Shown here: positions 1 through 5,487 of the stretch, piece by piece
How the letters are laid out: every line of letters begins with the position of its first letter
Numbering within the stretch: the stretch's first letter is position 1
DNA from: an uncultured Magnetococcales bacterium
GTDB taxonomy: Bacteria > Pseudomonadota > Magnetococcia > Magnetococcales > Magnetaquicoccaceae
Direction of reading: 5' to 3'
Assembly: GCA_903913345.1 (NCBI GenBank)
Contig: CAIWLA010000382.1
Location: 1 to 5,487 of the forward strand
DNA: 5,487 bases
Notes under the pieces: generated by a model
What the model was told of the DNA's origin: nothing
Seen by the model: only the letters and a program-made list of their open reading frames with translations
Databases searched by the model: none
Translations under genes and position numbers: made by a program

Positions 1-41
1 AATACCCCCCCCCCAGTCTGGTCACCCGCTTGTTTGCAAGG

Positions 42-1529
42 TTATGGGTGTTTACCTTTGGCCGAAGGGGATACGGGCGGTGCGGACTTTTGGGTCTCTC
101 CCCGACTCTCCTCCCCCCCTATCCGGCTGGCACCGAACTCGCCGATCTCATTTTCAATCAAGATCTTTTGATCGGGAGAAGTCGGCGGTTCCGCCAAAAG
201 CGCATCCCGAAGTGTACCCATTCGGGCGAACAATTCATAGGTGCTCTTGGTATAGGTCAGTTCCTCGAACAGGAGACCATTTTTGGCCGCAAACAGTTCA
301 TTTTCCGAGTTCAAGACATCCAGCAGGGTGCGCTTGCCCATTTTGAACTGGTCATGATAGGAGGCGGTGACCTGCTTGCTCACCGCACAGTGCTGCCTCA
401 TAAAGCGGATGCGGTTTTGGGCCATGGTCACCCGGTTCCAGGAGTCCCGGGTGTTTTCCTCCAGGGCACGCTGAGTCTTTTCCAGATTTTGCCGGGCCTG
501 TTCCAACAGGTTGCGCTGTTCCCGAACCCTGGAGAGATCCGCACCGCCGTTAAATGCATTGACGTTCATGCGTACCATGGCAGCGGCCGACTTGGCATAC
601 CCCTCGGCACCGCCCACATTGGCATTATCGCTGGCGGTCAGTTCCATGTCCACTTTGGGGTACAGGGCCGACTTGGCATTTTCCAACCCGGATTCCGCAG
701 CCGTCACGCCCAGGCGAGCCGCCTGCAATTCGGGATTGTTGCGCAAGGCCGTATCCAGAGCCTCTTCCAGCGATTTCGGCAACCGGCTTTCCGGTGTCAG
801 AGGCCGAACCATCTCACTCTCTTTCAGGGGGGGCAGGCCAACAAGCTCGGTAAATTTTGCCTGGGCATTTTCGTAAGCCGCCTGATTGCTGGCATGATTG
901 GCCGAGGCCAGGAAAGTTCGGCTCTTGGCCTGGTGGACATCTGCTTCGGTGCCTGCTCCGCCTTCAAACTTTCTCTGCACCTTGGACAAAATGCGTTGAT
1001 GCAGCAAGACATTGTCTTTGATCAATTCCAGTTGGATATATTTCATCACCAGTTCGACATAGGCCTGAACCGCCAGTAGAGCCACATTGTCGGAGGTCAA
1101 TTCCAATCTGGCCTGGGCGGCTTGCAGTTGCGCCTTGGCCTGCGCCACCTTGGTGCGAACATCAAACCCGTCAAACAGATTTTGCCGGACAACCACGCCG
1201 GTCTCGCCCCGATTCATGGTCAGGGGATCCCTGTTTGGGTTTCCAGTGGCAGCCCGCGTCGTGGTATTGTCTGAGGTTTCTGGTCCATAACCGGCAGTAA
1301 AGTCCACTTTTGGCAAATAGCCGGAGAAGGCCTGTTGCACCTTTTGATCCAATGCCTTGCCGTATTCCTCAGCCGCCTGCACGTCCGGGTAGGTTTTCAC
1401 GGCCAGATCCGCCGCTTCCCGAAGGGTGAGGCTCCATGCCGGGACAGATTGAAAAGATAAAATAAACCCCGCAACCAAGGCCAGCATGCGTTGACGATGG
1501 TTGCCCATTTTTCTCTCGGTTGTAGCCAT
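42..1529 (-). CDS. TolC-family outer-membrane channel, type I secretion subclass
   Basis: Outer-membrane/periplasmic channel protein of the OEP (TolC) family, expected to work as a trimer joining an inner-membrane ABC exporter or efflux pump to the outside. The 495-residue product is close to E. coli TolC in length. Residues 1-33 form a signal peptide: basic segment, hydrophobic core (LALVAGFIL), likely cleavage after Ala-Trp-Ser. Two OEP repeats follow, at about 34-231 and 250-438, each with long Ala/Gln/Glu-rich helices. Repeat 1 contains the strand motif VRQNLFDG (114-121) and GAGTEADV (191-198). Repeat 2 contains the matching motif GKRTLLDVLNSENELF (398-413), which from family knowledge is typical of type I (RTX/adhesin) secretion channels rather than drug-efflux OprM types. 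A polar tail of about 50 residues (445-495), rich in Pro, Ser, Gly and Lys, ends the protein. ATG at 1529 was chosen because GAGAGGAG lies upstream. An in-frame GTG at 1610 has no support, and ATG at 1508 (488 residues) is possible. No transporter partner is visible, so the exported substrate is unknown. Confidence 0.93.
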   Translation of the reverse strand: MATTERKMGNHRQRMLALVAGFILSFQSVPAWSLTLREAADLAVKTYPDVQAAEEYGKALDQKVQQAFSGYLPKVDFTAGYGPETSDNTTTRAATGNPNRDPLTMNRGETGVVVRQNLFDGFDVRTKVAQAKAQLQAAQARLELTSDNVALLAVQAYVELVMKYIQLELIKDNVLLHQRILSKVQRKFEGGAGTEADVHQAKSRTFLASANHASNQAAYENAQAKFTELVGLPPLKESEMVRPLTPESRLPKSLEEALDTALRNNPELQAARLGVTAAESGLENAKSALYPKVDMELTASDNANVGGAEGYAKSAAAMVRMNVNAFNGGADLSRVREQRNLLEQARQNLEKTQRALEENTRDSWNRVTMAQNRIRFMRQHCAVSKQVTASYHDQFKMGKRTLLDVLNSENELFAAKNGLLFEELTYTKSTYELFARMGTLRDALLAEPPTSPDQKILIENEIGEFGASRIGGEESRGETQKSAPPVSPSAKGKHP

Positions 1530-1540
1530 GAATGGTGCGG

Positions 1541-1550
1541 CTCCTCTCTC
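1541..1550 (-). promoter_or_regulatory. ribosome binding site of the TolC-family gene
   Basis: On the minus strand this reads GAGAGAGGAG, a purine-rich Shine-Dalgarno sequence ending 11 bases before the ATG at 1529. The spacing is slightly long but usable. It lies inside the reading frame that would begin at the GTG at 1610, which argues for initiation at 1529 rather than 1610. The alternative ATG at 1508 has only a weak GAGAG four bases upstream. Confidence 0.55.
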
Positions 1551-1561
1551 TTCTCTAAAGT

Positions 1562-1658
1562 GTTCAGCGGGTTTTGTTGTGGAGTCTCTGGCCCGGACGC
1601 AACGGCGCACGAAAGATCAGAGCAAAAACCACGCCACTCACATACCCGCACGCTGAAC
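1562..1658 (-). other. 8-bp inverted repeat in the leader of the TolC-family gene
   Basis: On the minus strand GTTCAGCG (1658-1651) is matched exactly by CGCTGAAC (1569-1562), with 81 bases between. Both arms lie in the probable 5' untranslated leader, and the second ends about 33 bases before the start codon. The pair could close a long-range stem, but eight base pairs across 81 bases may occur by chance. No known riboswitch was recognised. Confidence 0.25.
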
Positions 1659-1671
1659 CAACATCCGGCGG

Positions 1672-1700
1672 AGTGTAACACAACATTCCAGAGAGGGCAA
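1672..1700 (-). promoter_or_regulatory. candidate sigma70 promoter for the TolC-family gene
   Basis: On the minus strand TTGCCC (1700-1695) and TACACT (1677-1672) are separated by exactly 17 bases. Each matches its sigma70 consensus at four of six positions. The -10 hexamer is preceded by TGT, an extended -10 (TGn) element that could offset the imperfect hexamers. Transcription would start near 1665, giving a leader of about 135 bases. The site lies downstream of the probable glnA terminator, as expected for an independent transcription unit. It was found by eye, so chance similarity cannot be excluded. Confidence 0.42.
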
Positions 1701-1816
1701 GCAATCAAGATGGGGGCATGGCGGCATTTTGTGGCGAGTTGCCCGGAAAGTCGGCCTTTTTTGGCGGGACAAAGTCCCCCGTTGTCGGGCTGAAGGGGAT
1801 CGAAAAACGGCAGGAA

Positions 1817-1846
1817 CTGGAGGGGGCGATTCTCTGCCCCCTCCAG
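1817..1846 (-). terminator. probable transcription terminator after glnA
   Basis: A perfect 11-bp inverted repeat, CTGGAGGGGGC and GCCCCCTCCAG, encloses an 8-base loop and starts about 60 bases after the glnA stop. The stem is very GC-rich. On the minus strand it is followed by TTCCTGCC and then a run of five T (1807-1803), so the U-tract is displaced by about nine bases rather than adjacent. It is therefore either a non-canonical intrinsic terminator or a 3'-end stabilising hairpin. No gene on the plus strand would use it. Confidence 0.6.
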
Positions 1847-1907
1847 GCGTCACGCATTCAAAGGAGCGGTCAATGTTGTCCTGTCATCCGGGCAACGAGC
1901 ACCGGAC

Positions 1908-3329
1908 TCAGGCACTGTAATACATTTCAAATTCGACGGGGTGTGGCGTATGCTCGGTGCGATGGACTTCGCCCATTTTCAATTCGATCCATGCATCAAT
2001 CAGGTCATCACTGAAGACACCGCCCTTTTTGAGATATTCCCGGTCGGCACTCAAGGCGTTCAAGGCATCCCGCAACGACCCGCACACCGTGGGAATGTTT
2101 TTCAACTCTTCGGGTGGCAGATCATAGAGATTTTTATCCATGGGCGCACCGGGATCGATCTTGTTCTCGATGCCATCCAGTCCCGCCATCAGCAGGGCAG
2201 AAAAGGCCAGATAGGGGTTGGAGGCCGGATCGGGAAAACGAATCTCGCACCGTTTGCCTTTGGGCGATGTGGCCGCCGGAATACGAATGCTCGCCGACCG
2301 GTTGCGGGCGGAGTGCGCCAGCAGCACCGGGGCTTCAAAGCCGGGAATCAACCGCTTGTACGAGTTGGTGGTGCTGTTGGTGAAGGCATTCAGGGAACGG
2401 GCATGCTTCTTGATGCCGCCGATAAAATGCAGGGCCAAATCCGACAGATCCGCATAACGGGAGCCGCCAAAAAGCGGTTTGCCATCCTTCCACAACGACA
2501 TATGCACGTGCATCCCGGAACCGTTATCGCCGCCCATGGGTTTGGGCATGAAGGTGACGGTCTTGCCCGCATTATGGGCCACATTGTGGACCACATATTT
2601 GTATTTCTGAATATTGTCGGCCATGTCAAGCAAGGCACCAAACTGCATGTCAATTTCGCATTGCCCGGCCGTTGCCACCTCATGGTGATGAAATTCGATG
2701 ACAATACCCATCTCTTCCATCATCATCGCCATTTCGGAGCGGAGATCCTGGAAGGAGTCCACCGGCGGCACAGGAAAATAACCGCCCTTGATGCCGGGCC
2801 GATGGCCGGTGTTGCCCTCTTCATAGTCGGTATCGGAGTTCCAACTGCCCTCTTCCGAATCAATGTAGGACATCACGCTGTTGATACTGACCTTGTAGCG
2901 CACAGAGTCGAAGATGAAAAATTCCGCTTCCGGTCCGCAATAGCAGGTATCGGCAATCCCACTGAATTGCAGATAGGCCCCGGCCCGTTTGGCCACCGCC
3001 CTGGGATCACGGCTGTAGCCCTCACCGGTGAAGGGATCCACCACATCGCACACCAGAATCATCGTGGTGATATCGGTAAAGGGATCCAATACCGCAGTGG
3101 CCGGATCGGGTTTGAATACCATATCCGACTGGTGAATTTCGCACCAACCGGCGATGGATGAGCCATCAAAACCAAAACCGCTTTCAAAAACCTCCTCGGT
3201 CAACCGTCGCGCCGGGGTGGTGATGTGCTGCCATTTGCCGTGAAAATCGGTAAACCGAAAATCCACAAACTTGACATCGTGTTCTTCAACCATGGCCAAA
3301 GCCTTGCGAATCGCATCTTGGTCAGACAT
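1908..3329 (-). CDS. glnA: type I glutamine synthetase
   Basis: Cytoplasmic dodecameric enzyme that makes glutamine from glutamate, ammonia and ATP, the entry point of the GS-GOGAT pathway. At 473 residues it has the usual bacterial GSI length. The N-terminal beta-grasp domain (about 15-100) includes the FDGSSIAGW loop with Asp55. The catalytic domain follows, with metal and substrate ligands Glu134 and Glu136 (GPEAEFF), Glu217 (HHHEVAT), Glu225 (GQCEID), His274 (GMHVHMS), Glu332 in the flap after KRLIPG, the NRSASIRIP segment (343-351), and Glu362 and Arg364 (EIRFPDP). Tyr402 in [10 protein letters not shown] is the adenylylation site used by GlnE in proteobacteria, which marks the regulated GSI-beta form. 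The C-terminus [12 protein letters not shown] is typical. The ATG has AGAGGA seven bases upstream. It lies 47 bases after amtB with no terminator between, so it is probably co-transcribed from the sigma54 promoter before amtB. No frameshift or missing catalytic residue was seen. Confidence 0.99.
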   Translation of the reverse strand: MSDQDAIRKALAMVEEHDVKFVDFRFTDFHGKWQHITTPARRLTEEVFESGFGFDGSSIAGWCEIHQSDMVFKPDPATAVLDPFTDITTMILVCDVVDPFTGEGYSRDPRAVAKRAGAYLQFSGIADTCYCGPEAEFFIFDSVRYKVSINSVMSYIDSEEGSWNSDTDYEEGNTGHRPGIKGGYFPVPPVDSFQDLRSEMAMMMEEMGIVIEFHHHEVATAGQCEIDMQFGALLDMADNIQKYKYVVHNVAHNAGKTVTFMPKPMGGDNGSGMHVHMSLWKDGKPLFGGSRYADLSDLALHFIGGIKKHARSLNAFTNSTTNSYKRLIPGFEAPVLLAHSARNRSASIRIPAATSPKGKRCEIRFPDPASNPYLAFSALLMAGLDGIENKIDPGAPMDKNLYDLPPEELKNIPTVCGSLRDALNALSADREYLKKGGVFSDDLIDAWIELKMGEVHRTEHTPHPVEFEMYYSA

Positions 3330-3376
3330 GCCGGGTTCCTCTTCATGTGGAAAGATGGGTGGTGGAAAAGAGTAAG

Positions 3377-4660
3377 CTATAGATTGTAACCTTTTTCGTC
3401 GTGAAATACCAAGTCCAATCCTTCGGTCTCCTCTTCTGTGGAGACTCTCAGACCGATGGTGAGATCGATCCCTTTAAAAATCAAGTAGGTGAAACCACCG
3501 CTCCAGGCCATGGTGGCAACCACGCCCAGGGTTTGCACCCAAAGCTGGGAGGCCATTCCTGCTCCAGAGGGATATCCCAGCCCCCCCAACGCGGGGGCGG
3601 CCAGCAGGCCGGTCAGGAGGGTGCCCAGGATGCCACCCACCCCGTGAACGGGCGAGACATCCAGGGAGTCATCAATAAAAAAGATGCGTTTCACAATCTG
3701 CGTGGCATGATAACAGACAAACCCGGCCAACAGACCGATGATCAGCGCACCAATGGGTGTGATAAACCCGGAAGCGGGCGTCACCGTACCCAAACCGGCC
3801 ACCATGCCCGTTACAATACCCAGTATGCTCGGTTTGCCATGACGCACCCATTCCATGGTCATCCAGGCGAGGGAACCGGCGGCGGCGGCCATGTGGGTGA
3901 CCAGCAGGGCCATCCCCGCTGCCCCGTTGGCGGCCAGCGCACTGCCCGCATTAAAACCAAACCAACCCACCCATAACATGGCCGCGCCAGTGAATACCAT
4001 GGTCATGTTGTGCGGCATCATAAGGGTGTGGGGAAAACCCCGGCGTTTGCCGATCATCAAAGCCGATACCAGAGCCGCCATTCCCGCATTGATATGGACA
4101 ACGGAGCCACCGGCAAAATCCATAAAACCCATCCTGGCCAGCCAACCGCCACCCCAGACCCAGTGGCACACTGGGGCATAGACCAGGATGATCCATAAAA
4201 CCGCAAACCAGAGCACCGCAGAAAATTTGATCCGTTCGGCAAATCCCCCCAGCACCAATGCGGGGGTGATGATGGCGAAGGTCATCTGGAAGGAGGAAAA
4301 GACCGTTTCGGGGATGCCATTGCTCACCGAATCGACTCCCACGCCGAGGAGGAAAATCTTATCCAGTCCACCAATCCAGTCTTGCGCCGCACCACCATTC
4401 CCGAAGGCCAGGCTATAGACAAACGCAAACCAAAGTATCGATACCAGGCAGGTGATGGCAAAGCATTGCATAAAAATGGACAACACATTTTTGGTGCGCA
4501 CAATGCCCCCATAGAACAGGGCCAATCCCGGCAAGGTCATGAAGAGCACCAGAGCGGTCGCGGTGAGCATCCAGGCCGTGTTGGCCATGTTTATACCCTC
4601 CTCCGCGCCCCAGGACAGTGCAGGCGTCAGTAGGGTCAGCAGCAACAGCCAGTAGTTCAT
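3377..4660 (-). CDS. amtB: ammonium channel AmtB
   Basis: Inner-membrane trimeric Amt/Mep/Rh channel that captures ammonium and conducts it into the cytoplasm under nitrogen limitation. The 427-residue product starts with a signal peptide (hydrophobic core [11 protein letters not shown], likely cleaved near residue 19), as in E. coli AmtB, followed by about 11 membrane helices. By alignment from memory with E. coli AmtB the key residues are present: Phe128 and Phe236 (the Phe gate), Trp169 (HWVWGGG) and Ser240 (GFNAGS) at the external ammonium site, Asp181 ([11 protein letters not shown]), and the pore histidines His189 and His339 (PVHGVGG). The C-terminal tail (about 402-427, IGLRVS to EKGYNL) resembles the segment that binds GlnK and closes the channel. 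The ATG is preceded by GAGG five bases upstream. It is the first gene of an inferred amtB-glnA operon. No glnK adjoins it, unlike the common glnK-amtB arrangement. Confidence 0.98.
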   Translation of the reverse strand: MNYWLLLLTLLTPALSWGAEEGINMANTAWMLTATALVLFMTLPGLALFYGGIVRTKNVLSIFMQCFAITCLVSILWFAFVYSLAFGNGGAAQDWIGGLDKIFLLGVGVDSVSNGIPETVFSSFQMTFAIITPALVLGGFAERIKFSAVLWFAVLWIILVYAPVCHWVWGGGWLARMGFMDFAGGSVVHINAGMAALVSALMIGKRRGFPHTLMMPHNMTMVFTGAAMLWVGWFGFNAGSALAANGAAGMALLVTHMAAAAGSLAWMTMEWVRHGKPSILGIVTGMVAGLGTVTPASGFITPIGALIIGLLAGFVCYHATQIVKRIFFIDDSLDVSPVHGVGGILGTLLTGLLAAPALGGLGYPSGAGMASQLWVQTLGVVATMAWSGGFTYLIFKGIDLTIGLRVSTEEETEGLDLVFHDEKGYNL

Positions 4661-4747
4661 GTTTACCTCATTTTATCCGTAGCCCGTTGACAGGAGGATC
4701 CGTTGTCCCATGCATTGCGCGTACACGAATCAACTCGTTCCTGCTAA

Positions 4748-4762
4748 ACAAAAAACGCGCCA
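4748..4762 (-). promoter_or_regulatory. sigma54 (RpoN) promoter for amtB-glnA
   Basis: On the minus strand the sequence TGGCGCGTTTTTTGT fits the sigma54 consensus TGGCACG-N4-TTGC, with GG and GT exactly ten bases apart. The -24 element differs at one base (G for A). The -12 element is GT instead of the preferred GC, which may weaken it. Transcription would begin about 12 bases downstream, near 4736, giving a leader of about 75 bases before amtB. Position, strand, function of the downstream genes and nearby NtrC-like boxes all agree with nitrogen-regulated expression. Confidence 0.66.
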
Positions 4763-4858
4763 CAATGATAAATGATTGGCATGTCGTTGTTTTTTAAAAC
4801 ATCCCCGTCAGACCCGCCGGTTTTTTTTGCTTTGCAGCAGACTAAAAAACAGGCAGAG

Positions 4859-4875
4859 TGCACCATTTTTAGGCA
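4859..4875. promoter_or_regulatory. NtrC-binding enhancer box 1
   Basis: The plus strand reads TGCACCATTTTTAGGCA. The left seven bases match the NtrC consensus TGCACYA exactly, and the right half keeps GCA at the correct spacing (TGC-N11-GCA); the inner bases of the right half diverge. Its centre (4867) is about 131 bases upstream of the inferred start near 4736, within the usual range for NtrC enhancers of sigma54 promoters. The assignment was made by eye against the known consensus. Confidence 0.55.
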
Positions 4876-4880
4876 CACAC

Positions 4881-4897
4881 AGCTATAGAGTTGTGCA
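4881..4897. promoter_or_regulatory. weaker NtrC-binding enhancer box 2
   Basis: On the minus strand this reads TGCACAACTCTATAGCT. Six of the first seven bases match TGCACYA, and the right half ends in GCT, as does one of the E. coli glnA sites. Its centre (4889) is 22 bases from box 1, two helical turns, so dimers on the two boxes would lie on the same DNA face. Alone it would be unconvincing; the support comes from its placement next to box 1. It begins 14 bases after the sulfatase stop codon. Confidence 0.4.
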
Positions 4898-4911
4898 TCC
4901 CAGGCAAAGAG

Positions 4912-5487
4912 TCACCGTGAGGCCAGTCCGATGATGGTCCGGTAATCATTCCGGTATGCTTCCCGATCGAGGGGATACCCAAAATGGCAGGGCAGGGTGC
5001 GACAGTAGGCGTGATCGGTGACAAAATCCAGGATCAACCGGTAAATATTAAAGTGAGCAAATTTTTCATACCGTTCCATCTTGCCCCCCCTGAAAACCAG
5101 AAAGCGATTGACCAGCAGTCGATCGGAGACATTCTGAAAATAACCCATCGTGTCATAGTCGCCAATGCCGCCAGGCAGTGGGGGTAAATGGTCGCTGACC
5201 AGCACAATGAGGGCCGTCGGATCCATCGCCATCAGGCGATTGAGATAACCGGCCAGAGCCTTGGTTCGATAATAATATTGATTGATGATTTTTTCAACGC
5301 CATTGGGTAATTCTGGAGTATGGAAGAGGGGAGGACCGGCCCTGGAATCCAGTTCAAAGGGAAAATGTCCATATATGGTCAGCAGATAATTAAAGAATGG
5401 CTTTTTTCTCGCCAGCAAACGCTCGACATGTCCCAGATTTTGCGCAAACAGATCTTCATCAAAGAAAAATTCGTTATTTTCCTCTTC
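4912..5487 (-). CDS. LTA-synthase/MdoB-like sulfatase-family protein (C-terminal part, 5' end outside window)
   Basis: The frame is open to the window edge and encodes the last 191 residues of a larger protein. A TTG at 5418 is not a credible start because conserved sequence continues upstream of it. The fragment matches the C-terminal half of the alkaline-phosphatase/sulfatase fold seen in lipoteichoic-acid synthases and MdoB/OpgB phosphoglycerol transferases. KPFFNYLLTIYGHFPFELD (visible residues 29-47) resembles the LtaS segment with the substrate-binding histidine (here His41). LIVLVSDHLPPL (93-104) carries the Asp99-His100 pair expected to bind the catalytic metal. The nucleophile Thr and the N-terminal membrane helices would lie outside the window. 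Such enzymes act at the outer face of the inner membrane and transfer or hydrolyse phospho- or sulfo-groups on glycolipids or glycans. The substrate here is unknown. No terminator was recognised between its stop and the amtB control region. Confidence 0.82.
   Translation of the reverse strand, partial: EEENNEFFFDEDLFAQNLGHVERLLARKKPFFNYLLTIYGHFPFELDSRAGPPLFHTPELPNGVEKIINQYYYRTKALAGYLNRLMAMDPTALIVLVSDHLPPLPGGIGDYDTMGYFQNVSDRLLVNRFLVFRGGKMERYEKFAHFNIYRLILDFVTDHAYCRTLPCHFGYPLDREAYRNDYRTIIGLASR

Noticed and set aside
30..1079. A 349-codon open frame on the plus strand opposite the TolC-family gene
   Set aside because: Antisense shadow of a well-supported gene, with no recognisable domain and low-complexity composition.
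1741..1800. Several overlapping mini-hairpins such as GGGAC-TTT-GTCCC
   Set aside because: Stems of three to five pairs in GC-rich sequence are expected by chance, and none is followed by a T-run on the minus strand.
1638..1853. A 71-codon minus-strand open frame in the glnA to TolC gap
   Set aside because: It begins inside the terminator hairpin region and runs through the candidate promoter. The product is Arg/Pro/Cys-rich, and I saw no convincing ribosome site or family resemblance.
1941..3161. A 406-codon open frame on the plus strand opposite glnA
   Set aside because: It lies wholly antisense to a clear glnA, its translation is rich in His, Gly and Arg and matches no family I know, and it is explained by codon bias of the real gene.
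3401..3976. A 191-codon open frame on the plus strand opposite amtB
   Set aside because: Antisense to a fully conserved AmtB; the translation is Gly/Gln/His-rich and not protein-like.
4688..4706. Small imperfect inverted repeat (GACA to TGTC around GGATCC) in the amtB leader
   Set aside because: Only about seven pairs with a bulge; too weak to call an operator or attenuator.
5418..5487. Treating TTG at 5418 as the start of the sulfatase-family gene
   Set aside because: The frame stays open for 23 further codons to the window edge with family-like sequence, so the gene is simply cut by the window.

Overview
This window looks like ordinary chromosome from a Gram-negative, probably proteobacterial, organism. 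The support is a TolC-type outer-membrane protein with a signal peptide, a GlnA of the adenylylatable type, an AmtB whose C-terminal tail closely resembles that of enteric AmtB, and a sigma54/NtrC-like control region. I cannot name the genus. A magnetococcal or gammaproteobacterial origin is only a guess. All four genes lie on the minus strand, so transcription runs from high to low coordinates.

Layout in transcription order: (1) 5487-4912, the C-terminal 191 residues of an LTA-synthase/MdoB-like sulfatase-fold protein whose 5' end is outside the window. (2) 4911-4661, a 251-base intergenic control region with a near-consensus sigma54 promoter (GG-N10-GT) and, about 130-150 bases upstream of the inferred start, two NtrC-box-like palindromes two helical turns apart. 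(3) 4660-3377, amtB, the ammonium channel. (4) 3329-1908, glnA, glutamine synthetase, 47 bases after amtB with no terminator between them. (5) 1907-1530, a 378-base gap holding a perfect 11-bp hairpin (probable glnA terminator), a sigma70-like promoter and a leader of about 135 bases. (6) 1529-42, a TolC-family outer-membrane channel of the type I secretion subclass. (7) 41-1, a short tail containing a run of ten C.

The central unit is a nitrogen-assimilation operon: AmtB brings in ammonium and GlnA fixes it into glutamine. The operon appears to be switched on by NtrC and RpoN under nitrogen limitation. Both proteins keep their post-translational control points: the PII-binding tail of AmtB and the adenylylation tyrosine of GlnA. 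The usual glnK/glnB partner is absent between or directly before these genes. The flanking sulfatase and TolC genes concern the cell envelope and appear to be separate transcription units.

I found no mobile element, CRISPR array, tRNA, rRNA or clearly novel system. The most informative non-coding signal is the amtB control region.
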